From Petrolisthes cinctipes (taxonomy: Eukaryota > Arthropoda > Malacostraca > Decapoda > Porcellanidae): a stretch of DNA of 64,000 bases. The notes below the pieces were generated by a model. The model ran no database searches and was not told the origin of the DNA. It was given only the letters and a program-made list of their open reading frames with translations. A program made the position numbers and the translations under genes. Below are positions 47,761 through 61,561 of the stretch, one piece after another (within the stretch, counting starts at the first letter, position 1; each line of letters starts with the position of its first letter). The stretch lies in the NCBI GenBank assembly GCA_033782935.1, contig JAWQEG010001220.1, forward strand, positions 1,054,001-1,118,000. Reading direction: 5' to 3'.

Positions 47761-50700
47761 TTGAGCCTGAATTTGAGATATAAACGAGTGCAGAAGATGC
47801 ATACACATGTTGACTTTGGGCACCTAAAATATCGATTTTCAGCATGTTTTGGGCCTGCATCTGAGTAGGCATGTACAGATCGCTTCTGGGACCCAAAAAT
47901 ATTGAATTTTCGGGGGTTTGGAGCCTGAATTTGAGATATAAACGGGTACAGAAGATGCATTTACATATCGACTTTTAGGCACCTAAAAGATCGATTTTCA
48001 GTATGTTTTGAGCCCGTATTTTGAAAATACTCTAACACGGATTAGGCATTTACAATTTGCTTCTGGGACCCCAAAATATCGAATTTTTGGGTGTTTTGGG
48101 CCTGAATTTGAGATATCGACTTTGGAGACCTAAAATATCGATTTTTAGCATGTTTTGGGCCTATATTTTGAAAATATTCTAGCACTAAGTAGGCAGGTAC
48201 AGATCGCTTCTGGGACCCCAAAATATCGAATTTTCGGGTGTTTTGAGCCTGAATTTGAGATATAAACGGGTACAGAAGATGCATGCACATATTGACTTTG
48301 GGCACCTAAAATATCGATTTTCAGCATGTTTTGGGCCTGTATTTTGAAAATACTCTAACTAGGAGTAGGCATGTACAGATCGCTTCTGGGACCCAAAAAT
48401 ATCGAATTTTCGGGTGTTTTGAGCCTGAATTTGAGATATAAACGGGTACAGAAGATGCATGCACATATCGACTTTGGACACTTAAAATATCGATTTTTAG
48501 CATGTTCTGAGCCTATATTTTGAAAACATTCTAGCACTTACTAGACATGTACAGATCGCTTCTGGGACCCAAAATTATCAAATTTTCGGGGGTTTTGAGG
48601 TTGAATTTGAGATATAAACGAGTGCTGAAGATGAATACACATGTTGACTTTGGGCACCTAAAATATCGATTTTCAGCATGTTTTGGGCCTGTATTTTGAA
48701 AATACTCTAACTAGGAGTAGGCTTGTACAGTTCGCTTCTGGGACCCCAAAATATCGAATTTTAGGGTGTTTTGGGCCTGAATTTGAGATATCGACTTTGG
48801 GCACCTAAAATATCGATTTTTAGCATGTTTTGGGCCTATATTTTGAAAATATTCTAGCACTAAGTAGGCATGTATAGATCACTTCTGGGACCCCAAAATA
48901 TCGAATTTTCGGGTGTTTTGAGCCTGAATTTGAGATATAAACGGGTACAGATGATGCATGCACATATCGACTTTGGACACTTAAAATATCGAATTTTAGC
49001 ATGTTTTGAGCCTATATTTTGAAAAAATTCTAGCACTGAGTAGGCATGTACAGATCGCTTCTGGGAACCCAAAATAACGAATTTTCGGGTGTTTTGAGGT
49101 TAAATTTGGGATATAAACGGGTACAGAAGATGCATTTACATATCGACTTTTGGGCACCTAAAATATCGATTTTCAGTATGTTTTGAGCCTGTATTTTGAA
49201 AATACTCTAACACGGAGTAAGCAAGTACAGATCGCTTCTGGGACCCCAAAATATCGAATTTTCGGGTGTTTTTGAGCCTGAATTTGAGATATAAACGGGT
49301 ACAGAAGATGCATGCACATATCGACTTTTGGGCACCTAAAAGATCGATTTTCAGTATGTTTTGGGCCTGTATTTTGAAATTACTCTAACACGGAATAGGC
49401 ATGTACAGTTCGCTTCTGGGACCCCAAAATATCGAATTTTAGGGTGTTTTGGGCCTGAATTTGAGATATCGACTTTGGGCACCTAAAATATCGATTTTTA
49501 GCATGTTTTGGGCCTATATTTTGAAAATATTCTAGCACTAAGTAGGCATGTACAGATCACTTCTGGGACCCCAAAATATCGAATTTTCGGGTGTTTTGAG
49601 CCTGAATTTGAGATATAAACGGGTACAGAAGATGCATGCACATATCGACTTTGGACACTTAAAATATCGATTTTTAGCATGTTCTGAGCCTATATTTTGA
49701 AAACATTCTAGCACTTACTAGACATGTACAGATCGCTTCTTGGTCCCAAAATTATCAAATTTTCGGGGGTTTTGAGGTTGAATTTGAGATATAAACGAGT
49801 GCTGAAGATGCATACACATGTTGACTTTGGGCACCTAAAATATCGATTTTCAGCATGTTTTGGGCCTGCATCTGAGTAGGCATGTAGAGATCGCTTCTGG
49901 GACCCCAAAATATCGAATTTTCTGGGGTTTGGAGCCTTAATTTGAGATGTAAACGGGTACAGAAGATGCATTTACATATCGACTTTTGGGCACCTATAAG
50001 ATCGATTTTCAGTATGTTTTGGGCCTGTATTTTGAAAATACTCTAACACGGAGTAGGCATGTACAGTTCGCTTCTGGGACCCAAAAATATCGAATTTTCG
50101 GGTGTTTTGAGCCTGAATTTGAGATATAAACGGGTACAGAAGATGCATGCACATATCGACTTTGGACACTTAAAATATCGATTTTTAGCATGTTTTGAGC
50201 CTATATTTTGAAAACATTCTAGCACTGACTAGACATGTACAGATCGCTTCTAGGACCCAAAATTATCGAATTTTCGGGTGTTTTGAGGTTGAATTTGAGA
50301 TATAAACGAGTGCAGAAGATGCATACACATGTTCAATTTGGGTACCTAAAATATCGATTTTTAGCATGTTTTGGGCCTGCATCTGATTAGGCATGTACAG
50401 ATCGCTTCTGGGACCCCAAAATATCGAATTTTCGGGTGTTTTGAGCCTGAATTTGAGATATAAACGGGTTCAGAAGATGCATGCACATATCGACTTTTGG
50501 GCACCTAAAAGATCGATTTTCAGTATGTTTTGGGCCTGTATTTTGAAAATACTCTAACACGGAATAGGCATATACAGTTCGCTTCTGGGACCCCAAAATA
50601 TCGAATTTTACGGTGTTTTGGGCCTGAATTTGAGATATCGACTTTGGGCACCTAAAATATCGATTTTTAGCATGTTTTGGGCCTATATTTTGAAAATATT

Positions 50701-50879
50701 CTAGCACTAAGTAGGCATGTACAGATCACTTCTGGGACCCCAAAATATCGAATTTTCGGGTGTTTTGAGCCTGAATTTGAGATATAAACGGGTACAGATG
50801 ATGCATGCACATATCGACTTTGGACACTTAAAATATCGATTTTTAGCATGTTTTGAGCCTATATTTTGAAAATATTCTA
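47761..50879 (+). repeat. Satellite with segments shared with 50.5-53.4 kb
   Basis: 48040-48536 (taggcatttacaat) matches 52573-53069 at offset 4,533. 48720-49260 (m5, m7, m8, m9) matches 50567-51107 at offset 1,847. 49690-50000 (cacttactagacatg, gagtgctgaag) matches 53046-53356 at offset 3,356. Different offsets for neighbouring blocks show repeated reshuffling. Confidence 0.8.
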
Positions 50880-51830
50880 GCACTGAGTAGGCATGTACAC
50901 ATCGCTTCTGGGAACCCAAAATATTGAATTTTCGGGTGTTTTGAGGTTAAATTTGGGATATAAACGGGTACAGAAGATGCATTTACATATCGACTTTTGG
51001 GCACCTAAAATATCGATTTTCAGTATGTTTTGAGTTTGTATTTTGAAAATACTCTAACATGGAGTAAGCAAGTACAGATCGCTTCTGGGATCCCAAAATA
51101 TCGAATTTTCGTGTGTTTTGAGACTGAATTTGAGATATAAACGGGTACAGAAGATGCATCCACATATCGACTTTTGGGCAACTAAAAGATCGATTTTCAA
51201 TATGTTTTGGGCCTGTATATTGAAAATACTCTAACACGGAGTAGGCATGTACAGATCGCTTCTGGGACCCCAAAATATCGAATTTTTGGGTGTTTTTGGC
51301 CTGAATTTGAGATATCGACTTTGGGCACCTAAAAATATCGATTTTTAGCATGTTTTGGGCCTATATTTTGAAAATATTCTAGCACTGAGTAGGCATGTAC
51401 AGATCGCTTCTGGAACCCCAAAATATCGAATTTTAGGGTGTTTAAGCCTGAATTAGAGATATATCGGATACAGAAGATGTATGGACATATCGACTTTTGG
51501 GCACCAAAAATATCGATTTTGAGCATGTTTTGGGTCTGTATCTTGAAAACATTCTAAATAGGAGTAGGGATGTACAGATCGCTTCTGGGACTCAAAAATA
51601 CCGAATTTTCGGTTGTTTTGAGCCAGAATTTGAGATATAAACGGGTACAGAAGATGCATGCACATATCAACTTTGGACACTTAAAATATCGATTTTCAGC
51701 ATGTTTTGGGCCTGTATTTTGAAAACATTCTAGCACTGAGTAGGCATGTACAGATCGCTTCAGGGACCCCAAAATATCGAGTTTTTGGGTGTTTTGTACC
51801 TGAATTTGAGATATCGACTTTGGGCACCTA
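50880..51830 (+). repeat. Segment repeated about 4,191 bp downstream, copy 1
   Basis: The series m8 (gggaacccaaaat), m9, m10, m6 (ctggaacccc, ttaagcctgaattagag), m1 (aataggagtaggg) and m11 (gttttgtacc) recurs at 55071-56021. The first copy has extra changes near 51437-51480 (gtttaagcc, atatatcggatacag), which make it the more decayed version. Confidence 0.83.
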
Positions 51831-54800
51831 AAATATCGATTTTCAGAATGTTTTGGGCCTATATTTTGAAAAAATTCTAGCACTAAGTAGGCATGTACAG
51901 ATCGCTTCTGGGACCCCAAAATATCGAATTTTCGGGTGTTTTGAGCCTGAATTTGAGATATAAACGGGTACAGAAATTGCATGCACATATTTACTTTGGG
52001 CACCTAAAATATCGATTTTCAGCATGTTTTGGGCCTGTATTTTGAAAATACTCTTACTAGGAGTAGGCATGTTCAGATCGCTTCTGGGACCCAAAAATAT
52101 CGAATTTTCGGGTGTTTTGAGCCTGAATTTGAGATATAAACGGGTACAGAAGATGCATGCACATATCGACTTTGGACACTTAAAATATCGATTTTTAGCA
52201 TGTTCTGAGCCTATATTTTGAAAACATTCTAGCACTTACTAGACATGTACAGATCGCTTCTGGGACCCAAAATTATCAAATTTTCGGGTGTTTTGAGGTT
52301 GAATTTGATATATAAACGATTGCTGAAGATGCATTACACATGTTGACTTTAGGCACCTAAAATATCGATTTTCAGCATGTTTTGGGCCTGCATCTGAGTA
52401 GGCATGTACAGATCGCTTCTGGAACCCAAAAATATCGAATTTTCGGGGGTTTGGAGCCTGCATTTGAGATATAAACGGGTACAGAAGATGCATTTAAATA
52501 TCGACTTTTGGGTACCTAAAAGATCGATTTTCAATATGTTTTGAGCCTTTTTTTTGAAAATACTCTAACACGGAGTAGGCATTTGCAATTCGCTTCTGGG
52601 ACCCCAAAATATCGAATTTTCGGGTGTTTTGGGCCTGAATTTGAGATATCGACTTTGGGGACCTAAAATATCGATTTTTAGCATGTTTTGGTCCTATATT
52701 TTGAAAATATTCTAGCACTAAGTAGGCATGTACAGATCGCTTCTGGGACCCCAAAATATCGAATTTTCGGGTGTTTTGAGCCTGAATTTGAGATATAAAC
52801 GGGTACAGAAGATGCATGCACATATTGAATTTGGGCACCTAAAATATCGATTTTCAGCATGTTTTGGGCCTGTATTTTGAAAATACTCTAACTAGGAGTA
52901 GGCATGTACAGATCGCTTCTGGGACCTAAAAATATCGAATTTTACGGTGTTTTGAGCCTGAATTTGAGATATAAACGGGTACAGAAGATGCATGCACATA
53001 TCGACTTTGGACACTTAAAATATCGATTTTTAGCATGTTCTGAGCCTATATTTTGAAAACATTCTAGCACTTACTAGACATGTACAGATCGCTTCTGGGA
53101 CCCAAAATTATCAAATTTTCGGGGGTTTTGAGGTTGAATTTGAGATATAAACGAGTGCTGAAGATGCATACACATGTTGACTTTGGGCACCTAAAATATC
53201 GATTTTCAGCATGTTTTGGGCCTGCATCTGAGTAGGCATGTAGAGATCGCTTCTGGGACCCAAAAATATCGAATTTTCTGGGGTTTGGAGCCTTAATTTG
53301 AGATGTAAACGGGTACAGAAGATGCATTTACATATCGACTTTTGGGCACCTAAAGGATCGATTTTCAGTATGTTTTGAGCCTGTATTTTGAAAATACTCT
53401 AACACGGAGTAGGCATTTACAATTCCCTTCTGGGACCCCAAAATATCGAATTTTCGGGTGTTTTTTGGCCTGGATTTGAGATATCGACTTTGGGCACCTA
53501 AAATATCGATTTTTAGCATGTTTTGGGCCTATATTTTGAAAATATTCTAGCACTAAGTAGGCATGTACAGATCACTTTTGGGACCCCAAAATATCGAATT
53601 TTCGGGAGTTTTGAGTTTGAATTTGAGATATAAACGGGTACAGATGATGCATGCACATATCGACTTTGGACACTTAAAATATCGATTTTTAGCATGTTTT
53701 GAGCCAATATTTTGAAATTTTTTTAGCACTGAATAGGCATGTACAGATCGCTTCTGGGACCCCAAAATATCGAATTTTCGGGTGTTTGGAGCCTGAATTT
53801 GAGATATAAACGGGTACAGAAGATGCATTTAGATATCGACTTTTGGGCACCTAAAAGATCGATTTTCAGTATGTTTTGGGCCTGTATTTTGAAAATACTC
53901 TAACACGGAGTAGGCATGTACAGTTCGCTTCTGGGACCCCAAAATATCGAATTTTCGGGTGTTTTGGGCCTGAATTTGAAATATCGACTTTGGGCACCTA
54001 AAATATCGGTTTTTAGCATGTTTTGGGCCTATATTTTGAAATTATTCTAGCACTGAGTAGGCATGTACAGATGGCTTCTGGGACCCCAAAATATCGAATT
54101 TTCGGGTGTTTTGAGCCTGAATTTGAGATAAAAACGGGTACAGAAGATGCATGCACATATCGACTTTGGACACTTAAAATATCGAATTTTAGCATGTTTT
54201 GAGCCTATATTTTGAAAACATTTTAGCACTGACTAGACATGTGCAGATCGCTTCTGGGACCCAAAATTATCAAATTTTCGGGTGTCTTGAGGTTGAATTT
54301 GAGATATAAACGAGTGCAGAATATGCATACACATGTTGACTTTGGGCACCTAAAATATCGTTTTTAAGCATGTTTTGGGCCTACATCTGAGTAGGCATGT
54401 ACAGATCGCTTATGGGACCCCAAAATATCGAATTTTCGGGTGTTTGGAGCCTGAATTTGAGATATAAACGGGTACAGAAGATGCATGCACATATCAACTT
54501 TTGGGCACCTATAAGATAGATTTTCAGTATGTTTTGGGCCTGTATTTTGAAAATACTCTAACACGGAGTAGGCATGTACAGTTCGCTTCTGGGACCCAAA
54601 AATATCGAATTTTCGGGTGTTTTGAGCCTGAATTTGAGATATAAACGGGTACAGAAGATGCATGCACATATCGACTTTGGACACTTAAAATATCGATTTT
54701 TAGCATGTTTTGAGCCTATATTTTGAAAACATTCTAGCACTGACTAGACATGTACAGATCGCTTCTAGGACCCAAAATTATCGAATTTTCGGGTGTTTTG

Positions 54801-55070
54801 AGGTTGAATTTGAGATATAAACGAGAGCAGAAGATGCATACACATGTTCAATTTGGGTACCTAAAATATCGATTTTTAGCATGTTTTGGGCCTGCATCTG
54901 AGTAGGCATGTACAGATCGCTTCTGGGACCCCAAATAATCGAATTTTCGGGTGTTTTGAGCCTGAATTTGAGATATAAATGGGTACAGATGATGCATGCA
55001 CATATCGACTTTGGACACTTAAAATATCTATTTTTAGCATGTTTTGAGCCTATATTTTGAAAAAATTCTA
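51831..55070 (+). repeat. Satellite patchwork with second copies of upstream segments
   Basis: This contains the downstream partners of the 4,533-bp (52573-53069), 3,356-bp (53046-53356) and 7,568-bp (53708-54168) repeats. It also has an m5-m2/m3 series near 54520-54740 that matches 50009-50225 at offset 4,515. No unique sequence was seen. Confidence 0.8.
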
Positions 55071-56021
55071 GCACTGAGTAGGCATGTACAGATCGCTTCT
55101 GGGAACCCAAAATATCGAAAATTCGGGTGTTTTGAGGTTAAATTTGGGATATAAACGGGTACAGAAGATGCATTTACATATCGACTTTTGGGCACCTAAA
55201 ATATCGATTTTCAGTATGTTCTGAGCCTGTATTTTGAAAATACTCTAACACGGAGTAAGCAAGTACAGTTCGCTTCTGGGACCCCAAAATATCGAATTTT
55301 CGGGTGTTTTGAGACTGAATTTGAGATATAAACGGGTACAGAAGATGCATCCACATATCGACTTTTGGGCAACTAAAAGATCGATTTTCAGTATGTTTTG
55401 GGCCTGTATATTGAAAATACTCTAACACGGAGTAGGCATGTACAGATCGCTTCTGGGACCCCAAAATATCGAATTTTTGGGTGTTTTTGGCCTGAATTTG
55501 AGATATCGACTTTGGGCACCTAAAATATCGATTTTTAGCATGTTTTGGGCCTATATTTTGAAAATATTCTAGCACTGAGTAGGCATGTACAGATCGCTTC
55601 TGGAACCCCAAAATATCGAATTTTAGGGTGTTTTAAGCCTGAATTAGAGATATAAACGGGTACAGAAGATGCATGGACATATCGACTTTTGGGCACCAAA
55701 AATATCGATTTTGAGCATGTTTTGGGTCGGTATCTTGAAAACATTCTAAATAGGAGTAGGGATGTACAGATCGCTTCTGGGACCCAAAAATACCAAATTT
55801 TCGGTTGTTTTGAGCCAGAATTTGAGATATAAACGGGTAAAGAAGATGCATGCACATATCAACTTTGGACACTTAAAATATCGATTTTCAGCATGTTTTG
55901 AGCCTGTATTTTGAAAACATTCTAGCACTGAGTAGGCATGTACAGATCACTTCTGGGACCCCAAAATATCGAGTTTTTGGGTGTTTTGTACCTGAATTTG
56001 AGATATCGACTTTGGGCACCT
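55071..56021 (+). repeat. Segment repeated about 4,191 bp apart, copy 2
   Basis: This matches 50880-51830, including gggaacccaaaat, ctggaaccccaaaat, ttaagcctgaattagag and gttttgtacctg. Here the m6 A half keeps the normal ataaacgggtacag where copy 1 has lost it. Confidence 0.83.
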
Positions 56022-57590
56022 AAAATATCGATTTTCAGCATGTTTTGGGCCTGTATTTTGAAAACATTCTAGCACTAAGTAGGCATGTACAGATCGCTTC
56101 TGGGACCCCAAAATTTTGAATTTTCGGGTGTTTTGAGTTTGAATTTGAGATATAAACGGGTACAGATGATGCATGCACATATCGACTTTGGACACATAAA
56201 ATATCGATTTTTAGCATGTTTTGAGCCTATATTTTGAAAAAATTCTAGCACTGAATAGGCATGTACAGATCGCTTCTGGGACCCAGAAATATCGAATTTT
56301 CCTGTGTTTTGAGGTGGAATTTGGGATATAAACTGGAGCAGAAGATGCATACACATGTTGACTTTGGTCACCTAAAATATCGATTTTCAGCTTGTTTTGG
56401 GCCTGTATTTTGAAAATACTCTAACACGGAGTAAGCAAGTACAGATCGCTTCTTGGACCCCAAAATATCGAATTTTCGGGGGTTTTGAGCCTGAATTTGA
56501 GATATAAACGGGTACAGAAGATGCATCCACATATCGACTTTTGGGCAACTAAAAGATCGATTTTGAGCATGTTTTGGGTCTGTATCTTGAAAACATTTTA
56601 ACTAGGAGTAGGGATGTACAGATCGCTTCTGGGACCAAAAAATACCGAATTTTCGGGTGTTTTGAGCCTGAATTTGAGATATAAACGGGTACAGAAGATA
56701 CATGCACATATCGACTTTGGACACTTAAAATATCGATTTTCAGGATGTTTTGGGCCTGTATTTTGAATATTCTCTAACTAGGAGTAGGCATGTACAGATC
56801 GCTTCTGGGACCCAAAAATATCGAATTTTCGGGTGTTTTGAGCCTGAATTTGAGATATAAACGGGTACAGAAGATGCATGCACATATCGACTTTGGACAC
56901 TTAAAATATCGATTTTTAGCATGTTCTGAGCCTATATTTTGAAAACATTCTAGCAATGACTGGACATGTACAGATCGCTTCTGGGACCCAAAATTATCAA
57001 ATTTTCGGGTGTTTTGAGGTTGAATTTGAGATATAAACGAGTGCTGAAGATGCATACACATGTTGACTTTGGGTACCTAAAATATCGATTTTCGGCATGT
57101 TTTGGGCCTTAATCTGAGTAGGCATGTACAGATCGCTTCTGGGACCCAACACTATCGAACTTTCGGGGGTTTGGAGCCTGAATTTGAGATATAAACGGGT
57201 ACAGAAGATGCATTTACATATCGACTTTTGGGCACCTAAAAGATCGATTTTCAGTTTGTTTTGAGCCTGTATTTTGAAAATATTCTAACACGGAGTAGGC
57301 ATGTACAGATCGCTTCTGGGACCCCAAAATATCGAATTTTCCGGTGTTTTGAGCCTGAATTTGAGATATAAACGGGTACAGAAGATGCATGCCCATATTG
57401 ACTTTGGGCACCTACAATATCGATTTTCAGCATGTTTTGGGCCAGTATTTTGAAAATACTCTAACTAGGAGTAGGCATGTACAGATCGTTTTGTGTGACC
57501 CAAAAATATCGAATTTTCGGGTGTTTTGAGCCTGAATTTGAGATATAAACGGGTACAGAAGATGCATGCACATATCGACTTTGGACACTT

Positions 57591-57649
57591 AAAATATCGA
57601 TTTTCAGTATGTTTTGGGCCTGAATTTGAAATATCGACTTTGGGCACCT
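57591..57649 (+). repeat. B/A hybrid half-unit, 59 bp
   Basis: The half starts as B (aaaatatcgattttcagtat, gttttgggcctg) and then continues as a short A (aatttgaaatatcgacttt, gggcaccta) into the next B at 57650. The switch lies in the block gttttgggcctg, which A and B share. This is the product expected of exchange between the two halves of the monomer. Confidence 0.87.
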
Positions 57650-59139
57650 AAAAAATCGATTTTTAGCATGTTTTGGGCCTATATTTTGAAAATATTCTAG
57701 CACTAAGTAGGCATGTACAGATCACTTCTGGGACCCCAAAATATCGAATTTTCGGGTGTTTTGAGCCTGAATTTGAGATATAAACGGGTACAGATGATGC
57801 ATGCACATATCGACTTTGGTCACTTAAAATATCGATTTTTAGCATGTTTTTAGCCTATATTTTGAAAAAATTCTAGCACTGAGTAGGCATGTATAGATCG
57901 CTTCTTGGACCCAAAAATATCGAATTTTCGGGTGTTTTGAGATTAAATTTGGGATATAAACGGGTACAGAAGATGCATTTACATATCGACTTTTGGGCAC
58001 CTAAAAGATCGATTTTTAGTATGTTTTGAGCCTGTAATTTGAAAATGCTCTAACACGGAGTAGGCATGTACAGTTCGCTTCTGGGACCCCAAAATATCGA
58101 ATTTTCGGGTATTTTGGGCCTGAATTTGAGATATAAACGGGTACAGAAGATGCATGCACATATCGACCTTTGGGCACCTAAAATATCGATTTTTAACCAT
58201 GTTTTGGGTCTGTATCTTGAAAACATTCTAACTAGGAGTAGGGATGTACAGATCTCTTCTGGGACCCAAAAATACCGAATTTTCGGGTGTTTTGAGCCTG
58301 AATTTGAGATATAAACGGGTACAGAAGATGCATGCACATATCGACTTTGGACACTTAAAATATCGATTTTTAGCATTTTTTGAGCCTATATTTTGAAAAC
58401 ATTCTAGCACTGACTAGACATGTACAGATCGCTTCTGGGACCCAAAATTATCGAATTTTCGGGTGTTTTGAGGTTGAATTTGAGATATAAACGAGTGCAG
58501 AAGATGCATACACATGTTCAATTTGGGTACCTAAAATATCGATTTTTAGCATGTTTTGGGCCTGCATCTGAGTAGGCATGTACAGATCGCTTCTGGGACC
58601 AAAAGATATCGAATTTTCGGGTGTTTGGAGCCTGAATTTGAGATATAAACGGGTACAGAAGATGCATGCACATATCGACTTTTGGGCACCTAAAAAATCG
58701 ATTTTTAGCATGTTTTGGGCCTATATTTTGAAAATATTCTAGCACTAAGTAGGCATGTACAGATCACTTCTGGGAACCCAAAATATCGAATTTTAGGGTG
58801 TTTTGGGCCTGAATTTGAGATATCGACTTTGGGCACCTAAAATATCGATTTTTAGCATGTTTTGGGCCTATATTTTGAAAATATTCTAGCACTGAGTAGG
58901 CATCTACAGATCACTTCTGGGACCCAAAATATCGAATTTTCGGGTGTTTTGAGCCTGAATTTGAGATATGAACGGGTACAGATGATGCATGCACATATCG
59001 ACTTTGGACACTTAAAATATCGATTTTTAGCATGTTTTGAGCCTATATTTTGAAAAAATTCTAGCACTGAGTAGGCATATACAGATCGCTTCTGGGACCC
59101 AAAAATATCGAATTTTCGGGTGTTTTGAGGTTAAATTTG

Positions 59140-59185
59140 GGATAGAAACGGGTACAGAAGATGCATTTTCAGTATGTTTTGAGCC
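59140..59185 (+). repeat. Unit with a 35-bp deletion at ATTT microhomology
   Basis: The sequence runs gatgcattttcagtatg where neighbours of this type have gatgcattt, then acatatcgacttttgggcac and the start of the B half, then attttcagtatg. About 35 bp spanning the A/B boundary are lost, with ATTT present at both ends of the lost piece. Confidence 0.82.
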
Positions 59186-59539
59186 TGTATTTTGAAAATA
59201 CTCTAACACGGAGTAGGCATGTACAGTTGGCTTCTGGGACCCCAAAATATCGAATTTGCGGGTGTTTTGGGCCTGAATTTGAGATATCGACTTTGGTCAC
59301 CTAAAATATCGATTTTTAGCATGTTTTGGGTCTATATTTTGAAAATATTCTAGCACTAAGTAGGCCTGTACAGATCACTTCTGGGACCCCAAAATATCGA
59401 ATTTTCGGGTGTTTTGAGCCTGAATTTGAGATATAAACAGGTACAGATGATGCATGCACATATCGATTTTGGACACTTAAAATATTGATTTTTATCATGT
59501 TTTGAGCCTAGATTTAGAAAAAATTCTAGCACTGAGTAG

Positions 59540-60375
59540 GCATGTACAGATTGCTTCTGAGACCCAAAAATATCGAATTTTCGGGTGTTTTGAGGTTGAA
59601 TTTGGGATATAAACGGGTGCAGAAGATGCATACACATGTTAACTTCAGTCACCTAAAATATCGATTTTCAGCTTGTTTTGGGCCTGTATTTTGAAAATAC
59701 TCTAACACGGAGTAAGCAAGTACAGATCGCTTCTGGGACCCCAAAATATCGAATTTTCGGGTGTTTTAAGCCTGAATTTGAGATATAAACGGGTACAGAA
59801 GATGCATGCACATATCGACTTTTGGGCACCTTAAATATCGATTTTGACCATGTTTTGGGTCTGTAACTTGAAAACATTCTAACTATGAGTAGGGATGTAC
59901 AGATAGCTTCTGGGACCCAAAAATACCGAATTTTCGGGTGTTTTGAGCCTGAATTTGAGATATAAACGGGTACAGAAGATGCATGCACATATCGACTTTG
60001 GACACTTAAAATATCGATTTTCAGCATGTTTTGGGCCTGTATTTTGAAAAAATTCTAGCACTGAGTAGGCATGTACAGATCGCTTCTGGGAACCCAAAAT
60101 ATCGGGTTTTTGGGTGTTTTGGACATGAATTTGAGATATCGACTTTGGGCACCTAAAATATCGATTTTTAGCATGTTTTGGGCCTATATTTTGAAAATAT
60201 TCTAGCACTGAGTAGGCATGTACAGATCGCTTCTGGGACCCCAAAATATCGAATTTTCGGGTGTTTTGAACCTGAATTTGAGATATAAACGGGTACAGAA
60301 GATGCATGCACATATTGACTTTGGGCACCTAAAATATCGATTTTCAGCATGTTTTGGGCCTGTTTTTTAAAAATA
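59540..60375 (+). repeat. Copy 1 of an 1,186-bp-spaced duplication
   Basis: The series m8-like (gcttctgagaccc), m9, m1 (gaccatgttttgggtctgta with aacttg), m11 (aatatcgggtttttggg) and m6 (gttttgaacctg) recurs at 60726-61561 at a constant spacing of 1,186 bp. Confidence 0.87.
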
Positions 60376-60725
60376 CTTAAACTAGGATTAGGCATGTACA
60401 GATCGCTTCTGGGACCCAAAAATATCGAATTTACGGGTGTTTTGAGCCTGAATTTGAGATATAAAAGGGTACAGAAGATGCATGCACATATCGACTTTGG
60501 ACTCATAAAATATCGATTTTTAGCATGTTTTGAGCCTATATTTTGAAAACATTCTAGCACTGAGTAGACATGTACAGATCGCTACTGGGACCCAAAATTA
60601 TCAAATTTTCGGGTGTTTTGAGGTTGAATTTGAGATATAAACAATTGCAGAAGATGCATACACATGTTGACTTTAGGCACCTTAAATATCGATTTTCAGC
60701 ATGTTTTGGGCCTGCATCTGAGTAG

Positions 60726-61561
60726 GCATGTACAGATCGCTTCTGAGACCCAATAATATCTAATTTTCGGGTGTTTTGAGGTTGAATTTGGGATATAAAC
60801 GGGTGCAGAAGATGCATATACATGTTGACTTCGGTCACCTAAAATATCGATTTTCAGCTTGTTTTGGGCCTGTATTTTGAAAATACTCTAACACGGAGTA
60901 AGCAAGTACAGATCGCTTCTGCGACCCCAAAATATCGAATTTTAGGGTGTTTTAAGCCTGAATTTGAGATATAAACGGGTACAGAAGATGCATGCACATA
61001 TCGACTTTTGGGCACCTTAAATATCGATTTTGACCATGTTTTGGGTCTGTAACTTGAAAACATTCTAACTAGGAGTAGGGATGTACAGATCGCTTCTGGG
61101 ACCCAAAAATACCGAATTTTCGGGTGTTTTGAGCCTGAATTTGAGATATAAACGGGTACAGAAGATGCATGCACATATCGACTTTGGACACTTAAAATAT
61201 CGATTTTCAGCATGTTTTGGGCCTGTATTTTGAAAAAATTCTAGCACTGAGTAGGCATGTACAGATCGCTTCTGGGACCCCAAAATATCGGGTTTTTGGG
61301 TGTTTTGGACCTGAATTTGAGATATCGACTTTGGGCACCTAAAATATCGATTTTTAGCATGTTTTGGGCCTATATTTTGAAAATATTCCAGCACTGAGTA
61401 GGCATGTACAGATCGCTTCTGGGACCCAAAAATATCGAATTTTCGGGTGTTTTGAACCTGAATTTGAGATATAAACGGGTACAGAAGATGCATGCACATA
61501 TTGTCTTTGGGCACCTAAAATATCGATTTTCAGCATGTTTTGGGCCTGTATTTTGAAAATA
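60726..61561 (+). repeat. Copy 2 of the 1,186-bp-spaced duplication
   Basis: This matches 59540-60375 with scattered differences. The intervening m3-type unit (gctactgggaccc, aaacaattgcagaag) recurs near 61573, 1,010 bp after its first occurrence. The six-mer spacing of about 1,010 bp is thus also present here. Confidence 0.86.

Larger units (their letters stand above)
56022..59539 (+). repeat. Satellite with a hybrid half and an internal deletion
   Basis: Only satellite units are present. There is an m9 near 56425 whose following unit switches to the m1-type junction, an m2-m3-m4 series near 56780-57120, the B/A hybrid at 57591, and the 35-bp loss near 59164. Confidence 0.83.
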
